Shown here piece after piece: positions 28,035 to 36,654 of a stretch of DNA of 64,000 nt. Positions within the stretch are counted from its first letter, which is position 1. Every line of letters starts with the position of its first letter. Origin of the DNA: Haemophilus sputorum CCUG 13788 (GTDB lineage Bacteria > Pseudomonadota > Gammaproteobacteria > Enterobacterales > Pasteurellaceae); NCBI RefSeq assembly GCF_000238795.1, contig NZ_AFNK01000007.1:124001-188000 (forward strand), given 5' to 3'. The position numbers and the translations under genes are program-made. A model generated the notes under the pieces. It worked only from the letters and a program-made list of their open reading frames with translations. It did not search any database and was not told where the DNA came from.

Positions 28035-28613
28035 TTATGCCGCACCACGACTATAAGTGCCGTTGCGAGTTAATGTATTGTTGTGTAAAAAAGCGTATTT
28101 TCTAAAATCAAGTGCGACAAGTTCACTGCGAGCTGGAGCAAATCGTTCAATTGTTTGACGAGCAAATTTAGCTTCAGCATAAGTAATCACGTCATTAAGC
28201 AGAATACGATATTGTGCCCAACGGTTATCATCTCCATGGAAATAGATGCCATTACGAGTAATTGCCCCCTCGTGATATTGCTTAGCAAGACGTTCAATGA
28301 TTTCTACATTACCTAGACCTAGTTTTTTGCAAATTTCTTTCACCGCCCAAGGTGTGCCTTTATGCTTATGTAGTTTTACTGCCGAACTAATCAAAGTGCG
28401 TTTTGACTTAATATCATCAGCTAACAAATAACCGTCATAACCTGTCACACTCCATTTTTCTGCCACCAGTTCGATATATTTTTCATCAAGCAAATCAATC
28501 AGCGAGGTCATAATTTGCGATTTGTCTAGTTGGTCGAGCCGATTAGCTAAATCTGCCAACGTGGTGAATTTCACATCTTGGCGAATAATGTCAGCGTAAA
28601 TCAGCTTAGCCAT
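28035..28613 (-). CDS. Baseplate/tail protein gpI (P2 family)
   Basis: 192 residues, similar in length to P2 gpI. HKHKGTPWAVKEICKKLGLGNVEI at about 88-111 is the conserved core of the tail-protein-I family, which forms part of the baseplate wedge. It overlaps the end of the gpJ gene by 8 bp, typical of tightly packed P2-like tail operons. Confidence 0.85.
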   Translation of the reverse strand: MAKLIYADIIRQDVKFTTLADLANRLDQLDKSQIMTSLIDLLDEKYIELVAEKWSVTGYDGYLLADDIKSKRTLISSAVKLHKHKGTPWAVKEICKKLGLGNVEIIERLAKQYHEGAITRNGIYFHGDDNRWAQYRILLNDVITYAEAKFARQTIERFAPARSELVALDFRKYAFLHNNTLTRNGTYSRGAA

Positions 28614-29718
28614 GAGATTCTCCCACCACGTTTAAGGTAATGCTTTCACACACCGCCCATTCGTTTTCCAATACTTCAGTCAAATGTGGTTCAACAATTT
28701 CCACGTTATACACACCCGACACTTTCAGCGTTGCTGCAATGGTCAGTGGCACAATATCCACGCCCAAGGTAAAGGGATCTTTTGCCAGCAACTCTTGAAT
28801 CGCCTTCAAAGCACGACTTTTGGTTTCGGTGGCATTGGCTGAGGTGTAAAGCTCAAGATTTGCCACGATGTTGTAACTGACTTTTTTCGCGGGCGAGACA
28901 ATCACAGTATCATTAAGAGGTCGTCGTTTATCGCCACTTAAATAGGCTTTGATTTTGTCAATTAAGAGCGGTTGAGGTACGCCACGTTTGGTTAACACTG
29001 TCATTTCTACTGTGCCGGCTTTGGGGCGTTGTACGGCAACGTCATTGATAAATGGCGTCACGCTACGTGTGTGGTAGTTATAGGCTTCAAACGTACCACA
29101 GACAGTAAACGCTTCGGGCGCAAGTAAAATGCGTTTACGGTAATCATCATCACTTTCTTCTGCGACACCACCGTCAGTTACATCAATGTTGCTGACCGTG
29201 AGTGTGCCTTGATAATCAATCTGACTTTCGAGCGTTTTCACCCGTCCAGCCTCCCAACCATTGCCTGCTTCACCTGTAAGATTGGCCACTGCCACCACAT
29301 CAACAAAGCTGGCGAATTTTGATATCACCGTTTCCGTTTTGGTTGAGAAGTAAAGCGTTTCTGTGGCGCGCACCATCGTGCCAGCAGGAATGACGATTTC
29401 ATCGTGTTCGGTTTCTTCCACCCGAAAACGTAAGGTGGTTTCAGCCGGTTGCGCGGCAAGGCGAATACAGCCCATTTGCTCACCGCATAAATCCAAGGCT
29501 TGCCCTGTAGCGGTTTGCGGAAAGGTTTGGCGAAAAGCCTCGTTAATCCCTTTGCGCATCAATAATTCACGGTAGGCATATAAGTTAATAATTAGCCGTT
29601 CAATATGAGCAGGTTGCAAGGTTTTGCCTGTGCGCTCTTCATATTGGGCAATGCAATCAGCAAGGATTTTTGCCACATCTTCTTCAACAATTTGAATTTC
29701 TTCACGGTTTGCAATCAT
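28606..29718 (-). CDS. Baseplate wedge protein gpJ
   Basis: 370 residues. Conserved features of the Baseplate_J family: an early ALDLCGEQMGC, a central GNGWEAGRVKTL, and GGVAEESDDDYRKRILLAPEAFTVCGT. Structural component that joins wedges in contractile tails. The start overlaps the stop of the gpW gene by 4 bp. Confidence 0.9.
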   Translation of the reverse strand: MIANREEIQIVEEDVAKILADCIAQYEERTGKTLQPAHIERLIINLYAYRELLMRKGINEAFRQTFPQTATGQALDLCGEQMGCIRLAAQPAETTLRFRVEETEHDEIVIPAGTMVRATETLYFSTKTETVISKFASFVDVVAVANLTGEAGNGWEAGRVKTLESQIDYQGTLTVSNIDVTDGGVAEESDDDYRKRILLAPEAFTVCGTFEAYNYHTRSVTPFINDVAVQRPKAGTVEMTVLTKRGVPQPLLIDKIKAYLSGDKRRPLNDTVIVSPAKKVSYNIVANLELYTSANATETKSRALKAIQELLAKDPFTLGVDIVPLTIAATLKVSGVYNVEIVEPHLTEVLENEWAVCESITLNVVGESHG

Positions 29719-30071
29719 AGTTGATACTCCGTTGCATAAATTTGACGTGCAACATCTTCAGCCACGCACCATTTCACCGAAAAATGAAATTCAGGAGCTT
29801 CGCCGGTAATAATGACTTCTTGCACCACGACACGCTTTTCCCATTTATCAATCGCTGTAAAAACTTCGCGCACGATATTCGGAATCGCAATATCTTCAGG
29901 TTGGTCGATATAATCGAAATGGTCGGAACCAAAATCAGGACGAAGCACATCACTGCCTTTTCGGGTGGACAGAATATTCAGAATGCACTGATGTAAATCA
30001 TCTTCGCCTTGAATGGTAGCGACATCAGTGGGGGCTAATTGCCAGTGGGTATGTTGAATAGCAGTTTTCAT
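29715..30071 (-). CDS. Baseplate protein gpW (gp25-like)
   Basis: 118 residues with the gp25/lysozyme-like baseplate signature ILSTRKGSDVLRPDFGSDHFDYID. Equivalent to P2 gpW and T4 gp25, at the core of the wedge next to the tube. It lies 54 bp after the gpV gene. Confidence 0.9.
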   Translation of the reverse strand: MKTAIQHTHWQLAPTDVATIQGEDDLHQCILNILSTRKGSDVLRPDFGSDHFDYIDQPEDIAIPNIVREVFTAIDKWEKRVVVQEVIITGEAPEFHFSVKWCVAEDVARQIYATEYQL

Positions 30072-30125
30072 AGCCGTGAGTGTAACGGCTATGAATGGAG
30101 AGGGATTTTAAACTAATTTAAAGAA

Positions 30126-30707
30126 TTACTGGGGTTTACCGGAAGTGTCTCGACCACCTTGGACGCCACTATGAACATGAGAACCAAGTGAAACAGAACC
30201 TTGTTTAACACTTGGCGCAGACACCTCTTTGCTTGAGGTAATGTTGCCACTAGCATGTAATTTGCCATTGATGGTGGTGTCGCCATTGATTTCGGTTTCG
30301 GCATTCACCACCGCCTTGCCTGCAGTAACCGTTACCGTACCTGAGGTTTTTACCACGACATCACCTGTTTTACGGTTGTGAGAAATTTCAGTCCCGTTAC
30401 TGAATTTATGTAACCACATTTCACTATTTGTAACAGGCACAGGGTCAATTGCATTGTAAATTGCCCCTAAAACACAACCGCTTTCACCGCGTGCATCGAG
30501 CAAAATTGCCACCAACTCACCGAGATCAGGCAGGCAGTAAAATTGATTGCCGCCTGCGTTGGGGACAAGGTAAGCCAGCCACGCCGTTTCAAAATCCTCA
30601 AGAGCAGGAATGGTTGCTTTGATACGGTGTGTTTTCGGATCAACTTGGCTGACAATACCTTCCTGATAAGTTGCACCAAAATTATGCGTGGGTTGCTGCT
30701 TTCTCAT
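30126..30707 (-). CDS. Baseplate spike protein gpV
   Basis: 193 residues from the ATG at 30707; a more distant start is possible. The N-terminal OB-like domain (GIVSQVDPKTHRIKATIPAL...FYCLPDLGELVAILLD) is followed by repetitive beta strands (VTVTAGKAVVNAETEINGDTTINGKL) of a needle-like beta-helix. The last residues include SLGSHVHSGVQGG, whose His-x-His resembles the metal-binding tip of P2 gpV. It punctures the outer membrane during injection. Confidence 0.87.
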   Translation of the reverse strand: MRKQQPTHNFGATYQEGIVSQVDPKTHRIKATIPALEDFETAWLAYLVPNAGGNQFYCLPDLGELVAILLDARGESGCVLGAIYNAIDPVPVTNSEMWLHKFSNGTEISHNRKTGDVVVKTSGTVTVTAGKAVVNAETEINGDTTINGKLHASGNITSSKEVSAPSVKQGSVSLGSHVHSGVQGGRDTSGKPQ

Positions 30708-31746
30708 CTTTTGGTAATTCCTCACTAAATTCAATCATTTTGATTTCAAGGTCGGTGGTGTAGCCTTGCCGTTTGTCCACCGTGTGGCATGCCTGCTTGA
30801 TTAAGTATTTACCGCTAAACATACCGACATTCGTCAGCCAAATGGTATTGCCGGCGACCAGTTTTGGGTTGCCAATCACGGTAATATTGCCCGCTTGTTG
30901 GTCATCATTTTCGGCAAGTGCGGCATCGGCTCGGGCGTTCATTTGTGCTTGGCTTTCACCACGGGTCACTATTTTTAAGGTATCAGCACTGCTGGCTGCC
31001 GCTTGTTTTTTCGTGGGGCGCTTTGTCTTGTGCTTTTTGGTCGATTTCAACGCCTTTTTCTCATTCTGGTTAAAGCCTGAGACTTCTACTTTTGAAACCG
31101 TGTCTTTAATGCGGTCGCGCAAGCGTAAATTTTTTACCTCACTATAATCAATCACCGCAACGGGCGTGCGTTCCTCAAGGCTTGCCATAGTGGTGAAAAC
31201 CAGCGTTTGATTGACAATTTTAAAGCTGTAGTGGTATTCGTGCGCCAGCCGAGTTAAAAATTCCACGTCCCGTTCTTGGTATTGGGTAGCACGCTGAATC
31301 GGAATATCTGCTACCGTGCCTGTTACCTTGAGTTTCAACCGCTTTGCTACGGTTTTGACGATATTTGCCAGCGTGGTGTTTTCATAAGATTTCGGCTTAA
31401 GTGTTCGGTTGGCTTTGGTGACACCTGTGCTTAAGGCTTTAAGCGCAACGGCAGAACCACTATTAGGCGACCATTGCCATTCGATTTCGTCCAGCTCAAA
31501 ACTACCTAAATTCACTAACGGCTCGCCTTTGTAACCTAGTTGCAAACTTAATTTATCGCCTTGAGTGGGAAACCAACTGCCGACCCATTTGCGTTCAATA
31601 TCTTCAAATTCCACTTGTAATTCGTCCGACTGGTCAGAGAGATAGTCGGTATAAGTGAGTCGCAACAAATTCGGCTTCACATATTGGGTAATTTGTTTGG
31701 CTTCATACAGCAATTCAAAGTCAGGGGATTGGGATTGCACTTGCAT
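30682..31746 (-). CDS. Late control protein gpD (baseplate hub)
   Basis: 354 residues, P2 gpD family (gp27-like hub). SPDFELLYEAKQITQYV and YQERDVEFLTRLAHEYHYSFKIVN are family hallmarks. A Lys/Thr-rich stretch (KKALKSTKKHKTKRPTKKQ) near residue 240 is likely a flexible loop. Its start overlaps the stop codon of the gpX gene by one base. Confidence 0.87.
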   Translation of the reverse strand: MQVQSQSPDFELLYEAKQITQYVKPNLLRLTYTDYLSDQSDELQVEFEDIERKWVGSWFPTQGDKLSLQLGYKGEPLVNLGSFELDEIEWQWSPNSGSAVALKALSTGVTKANRTLKPKSYENTTLANIVKTVAKRLKLKVTGTVADIPIQRATQYQERDVEFLTRLAHEYHYSFKIVNQTLVFTTMASLEERTPVAVIDYSEVKNLRLRDRIKDTVSKVEVSGFNQNEKKALKSTKKHKTKRPTKKQAAASSADTLKIVTRGESQAQMNARADAALAENDDQQAGNITVIGNPKLVAGNTIWLTNVGMFSGKYLIKQACHTVDKRQGYTTDLEIKMIEFSEELPKDEKAATHA

Positions 31747-31973
31747 TAGTTATCTCCTTGCAACCACGGCGGCAAATCACTGTTGTCGGTGGTTTTCACC
31801 TCTAGCACAGGCACTTTTAAAGTTTCGCCCATTGGCAACATTTCACAAAAGGGGATATGCGGATTGGCATCAATCAAGCGGTTGATTTCGTTGACCGTGC
31901 CATAATAATGATAGGCAAGGTTATCCCAACGCTCGCCCTGCTTAACCGTGTGTAAAATAATGGCATTACTCAT
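31746..31973 (-). CDS. Tail protein gpX (LysM-like)
   Basis: 75 residues from the ATG at 31973, which follows GGGAGG and overlaps the gpU stop (ATGAGTAA). The sequence HTVKQGERWDNLAYHYYGTVNEINRLIDANPHI is the small LysM-like fold of P2 gpX, which binds peptidoglycan or stabilises the baseplate hub. Confidence 0.88.
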   Translation of the reverse strand: MSNAIILHTVKQGERWDNLAYHYYGTVNEINRLIDANPHIPFCEMLPMGETLKVPVLEVKTTDNSDLPPWLQGDN

Positions 31974-32898
31974 CGTTGTCCTCCCCGCTGTCAGCACGAA
32001 TGGCGATCCAAGCGGTCATTTTTGCTGAATTTTTTGCAAGAGATTCCGAGACCACGTCAGCCGATTCAATCGCTTTTACACCTAAATCGAACCATTCTCT
32101 CAACTCATCGCCCTTGATGCCTGATTTAAATAGGCTGTAAGCGGTATTTAAATGTCCTGAAAGCGTGGTTAAATCTTGCATAAATCCCGCAGCACCACGA
32201 ACTCCTTCCGTCAGCGTAGCAAATGCATTACCTAAGCCTACCATTTCAGCCAAACCGCCGAAAGAACCACCTAAGGTATTCACAATGCCACTGATTTCAG
32301 ACAGGGCTGCCAGAGGGTTATCTTTTAAATGCTTCACACTTTCGACCGCACTTTTGACATCTGCCACCACTTGCTTAACCTGACGTGCCACAGCAATGCC
32401 TTTGCTCATTAGTTGATTGGCTTGACTAACAAAATTACTTAAGCCCTTTGGCACAATGGAGGCAAGTGGCGAATTACCGGCTAACGATAATGCCGCACCT
32501 AAAATCCCTGCTTGTGGGTTGCCGACAAATTCCCGAAGGGTTAAGCTCACGTCACGGGCAAGTGCATTGCCTTTCCCATCAGTGAATAATACCGTACTGG
32601 TAACGTCTGTAATGACAAAATGTCCTTTGAATTTAGAGAAACCAAAGACCAATGCCAAAGCCTCTTGGCTTTCTTGCGCTGTGAGTAAGGCTTGATAGCG
32701 ACTTTCTACGGGCGCAAGTTGATGATGTAGTTGTAACTGTAATGTGACATCCGTTAATGCCATGCCCATGGCTTGCAATTTCGGTTTGCCCGAAAGCACC
32801 TCGTGTTCAGCAAATACTGCAGAACGGCTTTCGTCAAAACCCGTTGGGGCAGAGAGTAAATCAAAGGCAATATTGCCTAAAAGTGCATAATTTTCCAT
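31966..32898 (-). CDS. Tail protein gpU, extended form
   Basis: 310 residues. The first about 140 residues match the P2 gpU family (MENYALLGNIAFDLL, VFGFSKFKGHFVITDV). The remaining about 170 are a hydrophobic/helical extension absent from the roughly 160-residue P2 protein. Tail-tube terminator or hub-associated role. It overlaps the tape-measure stop by one base. Confidence 0.8.
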   Translation of the reverse strand: MENYALLGNIAFDLLSAPTGFDESRSAVFAEHEVLSGKPKLQAMGMALTDVTLQLQLHHQLAPVESRYQALLTAQESQEALALVFGFSKFKGHFVITDVTSTVLFTDGKGNALARDVSLTLREFVGNPQAGILGAALSLAGNSPLASIVPKGLSNFVSQANQLMSKGIAVARQVKQVVADVKSAVESVKHLKDNPLAALSEISGIVNTLGGSFGGLAEMVGLGNAFATLTEGVRGAAGFMQDLTTLSGHLNTAYSLFKSGIKGDELREWFDLGVKAIESADVVSESLAKNSAKMTAWIAIRADSGEDNDE

Positions 32899-35291
32899 TA
32901 GTAAGCCCCCCGTTGTCGTTGGTCTAACACGCGATTGAGTAATTGCTCAAACTCATACGCCCCCATTTTTAATGCGCTTTGTAACTGGTCGGTTACGCTT
33001 TGTGACGCATTACCGGTTACGGTAATTTGAGGGCTAAAATGCACCACAATGCCGCCTTGATGGCCTTCACTATTGGTAACAGCGTTTCTATTTAGTGGTT
33101 GATAGTTAGCAAGTAAGCTACCTTTGGCCGCGCCATCAAAACTCACTGCATCAGATAAGTTATCACTGGCTTTTTGAGCTAACGGCTGAGCTTTATCCAT
33201 CCCAATTGCCAAGCCTTCCACCACGTTTACCCCGTAGCCCTTAAAAACACGGCTTGGCGAGTGAATACCTAACTTTTCCGCAAACCAGCCCTTAATGCCG
33301 TCGCCTAAGTCGGACACAATCTGCTTCGCGCCTTCCCAAGCGTTTTTGATACCGTTTACTAAGCCATCGATCATATTCTTGCCGAAGTCGGTAAACTTGC
33401 TTGGTACATCAATCCCGAACCAAGAAAGCACGGTAGAGAAAACTTGCTGGAATAAGCCAAGTGGCGACCAATTGAGAATAGTGGCAGTAATGTTGCCGAT
33501 GCCTGAATCGAAAAAGTTGCTTATATTTGCCCACACTTCCGAGCAATAATTACTAATACCGTTCCAAGCTGATGAGAAAATACCTGACACTGCCGCCCAT
33601 TTTTCACTAAACCACGCAGAAATCGGCTCCCAGTATTGGTAAATAAGGAATGCCCCCAATGCAATACCACCAATAATTAGCCCGATAGGGTTAGTCATTG
33701 TGGCGATTTTTAACGCATCCATTGCCATTGTTACGGTTTGAATAGCAAATGATCCTACTTGCAACACCCCACGCAAGGCGACAAAACCTGTTACCAAGCC
33801 CAGTACAAACTTAGCAGCTTCTTTATGTTGAGATATAAACGGCGTAAACCATTCCACTGCTTCCTGCAAACTTTTTGCGAAACCTTTAATATCATCAGCA
33901 AACACAGAACCTACATTGCCGACCGCACTTTCCCACGCGCCCCCTAAGCTTTCCAGAGCGGAGCCAAGTGTCTTCGTTTTTTGGGCAACACGTTCTTCAA
34001 GGCTAGCTTGGTCTTTCATTTTCTGCAAGAAATCCTGCAAACCCGCCGTGCCTTTTTCTCCTAATAACAAAGCAACGCGCTTACCTTCAGTACCAAACAT
34101 TGCGTCAGCTACATCTTGTGCTGCTTGGTCGCCAAATTTCGCCCTAATTTTTTGCAGTTTCTCAAGCTCTTTGACCATTCCGTCAATGCCTTTGAAATTG
34201 CCTTTTTTATCCCAGAAATTAAACTCAAGCCCACTTTTCTCTAAAATATCCCGAGCGTTGGCTTTCATTCCTTTTTTGGCTTCGGCGATCATTTGCGGAC
34301 CTTTACTCATTCGGTCAAGCATTGTGGAAAAGTTTGTCCCGAATGAGGTGCCTTCTAAGCCTTGTTGTGCAGCTAAACCTTCAATAGCAAAAAGTTTTTG
34401 CGAATTTTCTCGCCCTGTTAATTTCATTGAACGAATATTAGAAGCGTAGTAGGTCATCGCCCCATACATATCTTCCTTATTCATACCTGCGGCAAACATT
34501 GCTCGTTGCAAGTCATCAGCGGACGCACCCAATTCTGCTTCAGATAAGCCGTGTGATTCCATCATTTTAGAAAAGAACTCACCGCCTTGCATTTGATCCA
34601 TATCTAACAGAACATTAAGTTTTGCCGATGTTTTTAAGCCACCGTTAATCAAGGTTTCATCAGTTACCCCTTGCATTTTCATTGCTTTGGCAAGCTTGTA
34701 GAAATCTTCTCTTGTACCTGGTAAATCTGTGCCGAGTTGGTCAGCAATTTTGCCTATTTCATTGAATTTTCCGAATGTACCATCAGCTTTCATCATTGAA
34801 ATTTTCAGGTTATTTGCCGCTTCTTCCTGCTCCATAAAGGTTTTCATTACACTTGTTCCAATCGCAGCGTAAGCCAGCGTACCGAGTGCTTTACCTTTTA
34901 ATTCATCGCGTTTATTTTTGGCATTTTCATAACCTGAAAGCGCCCCTTGTAGCTTTCGTTGAGCATGTAAAGAACGGTTTAATTCTTTGCCAAATTCACG
35001 TTGCTGACGGCTGACTTGGCTAATTGCTCTACCGAGCTTGTCATATTCGGTTTTCATCAAGGCAAGCCCGACACCGCCTTTAGAACTGGCGCGGCTCATT
35101 TCGGCATAGAGTGTTGCTTGCTTGGTGCGGAGTGCGTTCAGTTCGGTAGAAAATTTGGAATGAATTTGCTGATTTTTGGCAACGGCTTGACCGAGCTTGT
35201 CTAACGTGCCATTGACACCTGCAAAAGTGCTTTTGAAATTGCCCGCTAAACTTGCACCAATCACTAAACCGATTGCTAAATTGTTTGCCAT
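32898..35291 (-). CDS. Tail tape measure protein gpT
   Basis: 797 residues. N-terminal coiled coil (residues 20-140), a TP901-like tape-measure core (ENSQKLFAIEGLAAQQGLEGTSFGTNFSTMLDRM), hydrophobic segments at about 490-560 and a Trp-rich stretch, ending in PSRVFKGYGVNVVEGLAIGM. It sets tail length and is ejected into the cell during entry. AGGAAT precedes the ATG. Confidence 0.92.
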   Translation of the reverse strand: MANNLAIGLVIGASLAGNFKSTFAGVNGTLDKLGQAVAKNQQIHSKFSTELNALRTKQATLYAEMSRASSKGGVGLALMKTEYDKLGRAISQVSRQQREFGKELNRSLHAQRKLQGALSGYENAKNKRDELKGKALGTLAYAAIGTSVMKTFMEQEEAANNLKISMMKADGTFGKFNEIGKIADQLGTDLPGTREDFYKLAKAMKMQGVTDETLINGGLKTSAKLNVLLDMDQMQGGEFFSKMMESHGLSEAELGASADDLQRAMFAAGMNKEDMYGAMTYYASNIRSMKLTGRENSQKLFAIEGLAAQQGLEGTSFGTNFSTMLDRMSKGPQMIAEAKKGMKANARDILEKSGLEFNFWDKKGNFKGIDGMVKELEKLQKIRAKFGDQAAQDVADAMFGTEGKRVALLLGEKGTAGLQDFLQKMKDQASLEERVAQKTKTLGSALESLGGAWESAVGNVGSVFADDIKGFAKSLQEAVEWFTPFISQHKEAAKFVLGLVTGFVALRGVLQVGSFAIQTVTMAMDALKIATMTNPIGLIIGGIALGAFLIYQYWEPISAWFSEKWAAVSGIFSSAWNGISNYCSEVWANISNFFDSGIGNITATILNWSPLGLFQQVFSTVLSWFGIDVPSKFTDFGKNMIDGLVNGIKNAWEGAKQIVSDLGDGIKGWFAEKLGIHSPSRVFKGYGVNVVEGLAIGMDKAQPLAQKASDNLSDAVSFDGAAKGSLLANYQPLNRNAVTNSEGHQGGIVVHFSPQITVTGNASQSVTDQLQSALKMGAYEFEQLLNRVLDQRQRGAY

Positions 35292-35334
35292 TTTGTTATT
35301 CCTAAAGGTAAAATGCTAAAAAACGGAGGGGACT

Positions 35335-35643
35335 ATGCTGACTTGGTTGAATGAAAAATTTATCGAATGGCGTGGCTTTGAAAGCTGGCAAAAAACAGCC
35401 TACAGCATTGCCTTTGGACTGTTCCTTGTGCTGTTTTTATACGGTAGCTATGAATACTGGGCATTTCATTTCACCAGCCCAGCCGAACAAAACGTTCTTT
35501 CTATCGCATTTTGGGCGATGATTTACTTTGTTTTAGTCGCTGTGCTGGGTTCAGTCGCCATTTGGCTATGCGGCTTTATCGGGGCATTGTTTGCCACTGT
35601 GTTTCAAGGTTTTTCTTGGTGCTACCGTAAAATTTGCCTGTAG
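35335..35643 (+). CDS. Two-membrane-span protein on the opposite strand (candidate moron)
   Basis: 102 residues with a GGAGGGG ribosome-binding site. Two or three hydrophobic segments are visible: IAFGLFLVLFLYGSYEYWAF and two closely spaced ones in FWAMIYFVLVAVLGSVAIWL and FIGALFATVF. It is plus-oriented inside the leftward late operon, in a stretch where the minus strand has no gene except the last 22 bp of gpE'. That suggests independent expression from the prophage, for instance as a superinfection-exclusion or lysogenic-conversion protein. No family recognised. Confidence 0.6.
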   Translation: MLTWLNEKFIEWRGFESWQKTAYSIAFGLFLVLFLYGSYEYWAFHFTSPAEQNVLSIAFWAMIYFVLVAVLGSVAIWLCGFIGALFATVFQGFSWCYRKICL

Positions 35644-35780
35644 CCTTCTTTGATTTGACGATTGGCTTGGAAAAGCCAGTCGTCAAGTTCTTTTAGTGTC
35701 CAGCCATCAATTTCATCTGCCGAAAAACCAAACCACCAAACAATGTCGGCAATCGCATTACTCAGTATCTCCGTCTTCAC
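35622..35780 (-). CDS. gpE' extension of the tail assembly chaperone, shifted frame
   Basis: In the frame one base ahead of gpE (equivalent to -2), the sequence reads NAIADIVWWFGFSADEIDGW then ends WLFQANRQIKEGYRQILR, a good match to the GpE/E' family (IADI...F...EID...L). It has no convincing start codon of its own, so it is most likely made as a gpE-gpE' fusion by frameshifting near the gpE stop. A GTG at 35780 is a weak alternative start. Mu is known to use a -2 shift at the same place in its tail genes. Confidence 0.7.
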   Translation of the reverse strand: MKTEILSNAIADIVWWFGFSADEIDGWTLKELDDWLFQANRQIKEGYRQILR

Positions 35781-36042
35781 TGTCTGAACCGAACAGAAAT
35801 CGTTGGATCTGTTGATAATCTTTCCATTTGATTAAGTCCATATCTTCCTGCACCAAGCCACAGCAAAGTGCAGCAACAATAATTTCACGTTCTTCAGATG
35901 TTTTACCTTGCTGACCAGCTACACGAATATCTTTCACTAATGGCTCTCGTACTTTCAATTCTTCAACCAATATGCCACCCGCAAGGTGGATTGGGCTAGA
36001 TAATTTAATGGTAGTGCGAACGGCATCAACTTTTTGAGACAT
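35758..36042 (-). CDS. Tail assembly chaperone gpE
   Basis: 94 residues: LSSPIHLAGGILVEELKVREPLVKDI and AALCCGLVQEDMDLIKWKDYQQIQRFLFG are typical of phage tail assembly chaperones (gpE/gp41). It coats the tape measure before tube polymerisation. Its AAGGAG site lies inside a 14-bp hairpin stem just upstream. A frameshift into gpE' is expected near its end. Confidence 0.88.
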   Translation of the reverse strand: MSQKVDAVRTTIKLSSPIHLAGGILVEELKVREPLVKDIRVAGQQGKTSEEREIIVAALCCGLVQEDMDLIKWKDYQQIQRFLFGSDSEDGDTE

Positions 36043-36045
36043 AAA

Positions 36046-36089
36046 AAACTCCTTTGTGAGTGTGTTGTTTAACTTTCACAAAGGAGTTT
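36046..36089 (-). promoter_or_regulatory. Hairpin with T-tract enclosing the gpE ribosome-binding site
   Basis: AAACTCCTTTGTGA pairs perfectly with TCACAAAGGAGTTT (14 bp, 16-nt loop). On the minus strand it is followed by a TTTTTT run and the ATG. The gpE AAGGAG is in the 3' arm. It can act as a terminator between FII and E, as an RBS lock, or both. Confidence 0.75.
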
Positions 36090-36114
36090 ACTTAAATTAT
36101 GTTTAAAGGTCGTT

Positions 36115-36126
36115 TAAACTGCTTTA
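36115..36126. promoter_or_regulatory. Candidate late-activator dyad, copy 1 (tail unit)
   Basis: TAAACTGCTTTA, 73 bp before the gpE start. It matches two other copies at 41296 and 49259, each upstream of a late transcription unit. Confidence 0.5.
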
Positions 36127-36132
36127 AAGAAA

Positions 36133-36654
36133 TTACTGCCCGATATTTTTGCGGTAGGTTTCTAAAATATCTTGCCCTGCAACGCGCCATTTATTGCTGA
36201 AGGCATCAAAATATAACACTTCTTTACCATCAATCATCTGCTTAACCATACTGACTTGATAAGTCATTGCGTATTCTGAATTCTCTTTAGGCTTATATTC
36301 ACCCAGTGGCGCTTTGTTGAAGTTGCAGTTTAACATCATCACCAATGGCACCTCAGTTGCACGTCCTGCAGCGTTGTACACGCTCACATTAGCACGCACC
36401 TGTAGTTGTGCAGTGCGGTAAGGATTGTTGGCAATAGCTGCAACTTCAGGGTAAAAACCGTCCCACACAATTTCCCCTTCAAGGGCATTCACGCCACTTG
36501 GTAGTTTTAATGTGCCGACCAAACCTAAATTTTTATGCTCGGTCATTTCCACTTCAAATTCGGGCAACTTAATGGATTTTGCCTTGCCTAAAAAACTGTT
36601 GCCGTTGATGTACACATTGGCATTATCAATTTTGTTAATTGCGACACCGCTCAT
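36133..36654 (-). CDS. Major tail tube protein FII
   Basis: 173 residues, matching P2 FII in length. INKIDNANVYINGNSFLGKAKSIKLPE and GEIVWDGFYPEVA are family features. It polymerises into the inner tube of the contractile tail. Its start overlaps the sheath stop codon by one base. Confidence 0.9.
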   Translation of the reverse strand: MSGVAINKIDNANVYINGNSFLGKAKSIKLPEFEVEMTEHKNLGLVGTLKLPSGVNALEGEIVWDGFYPEVAAIANNPYRTAQLQVRANVSVYNAAGRATEVPLVMMLNCNFNKAPLGEYKPKENSEYAMTYQVSMVKQMIDGKEVLYFDAFSNKWRVAGQDILETYRKNIGQ

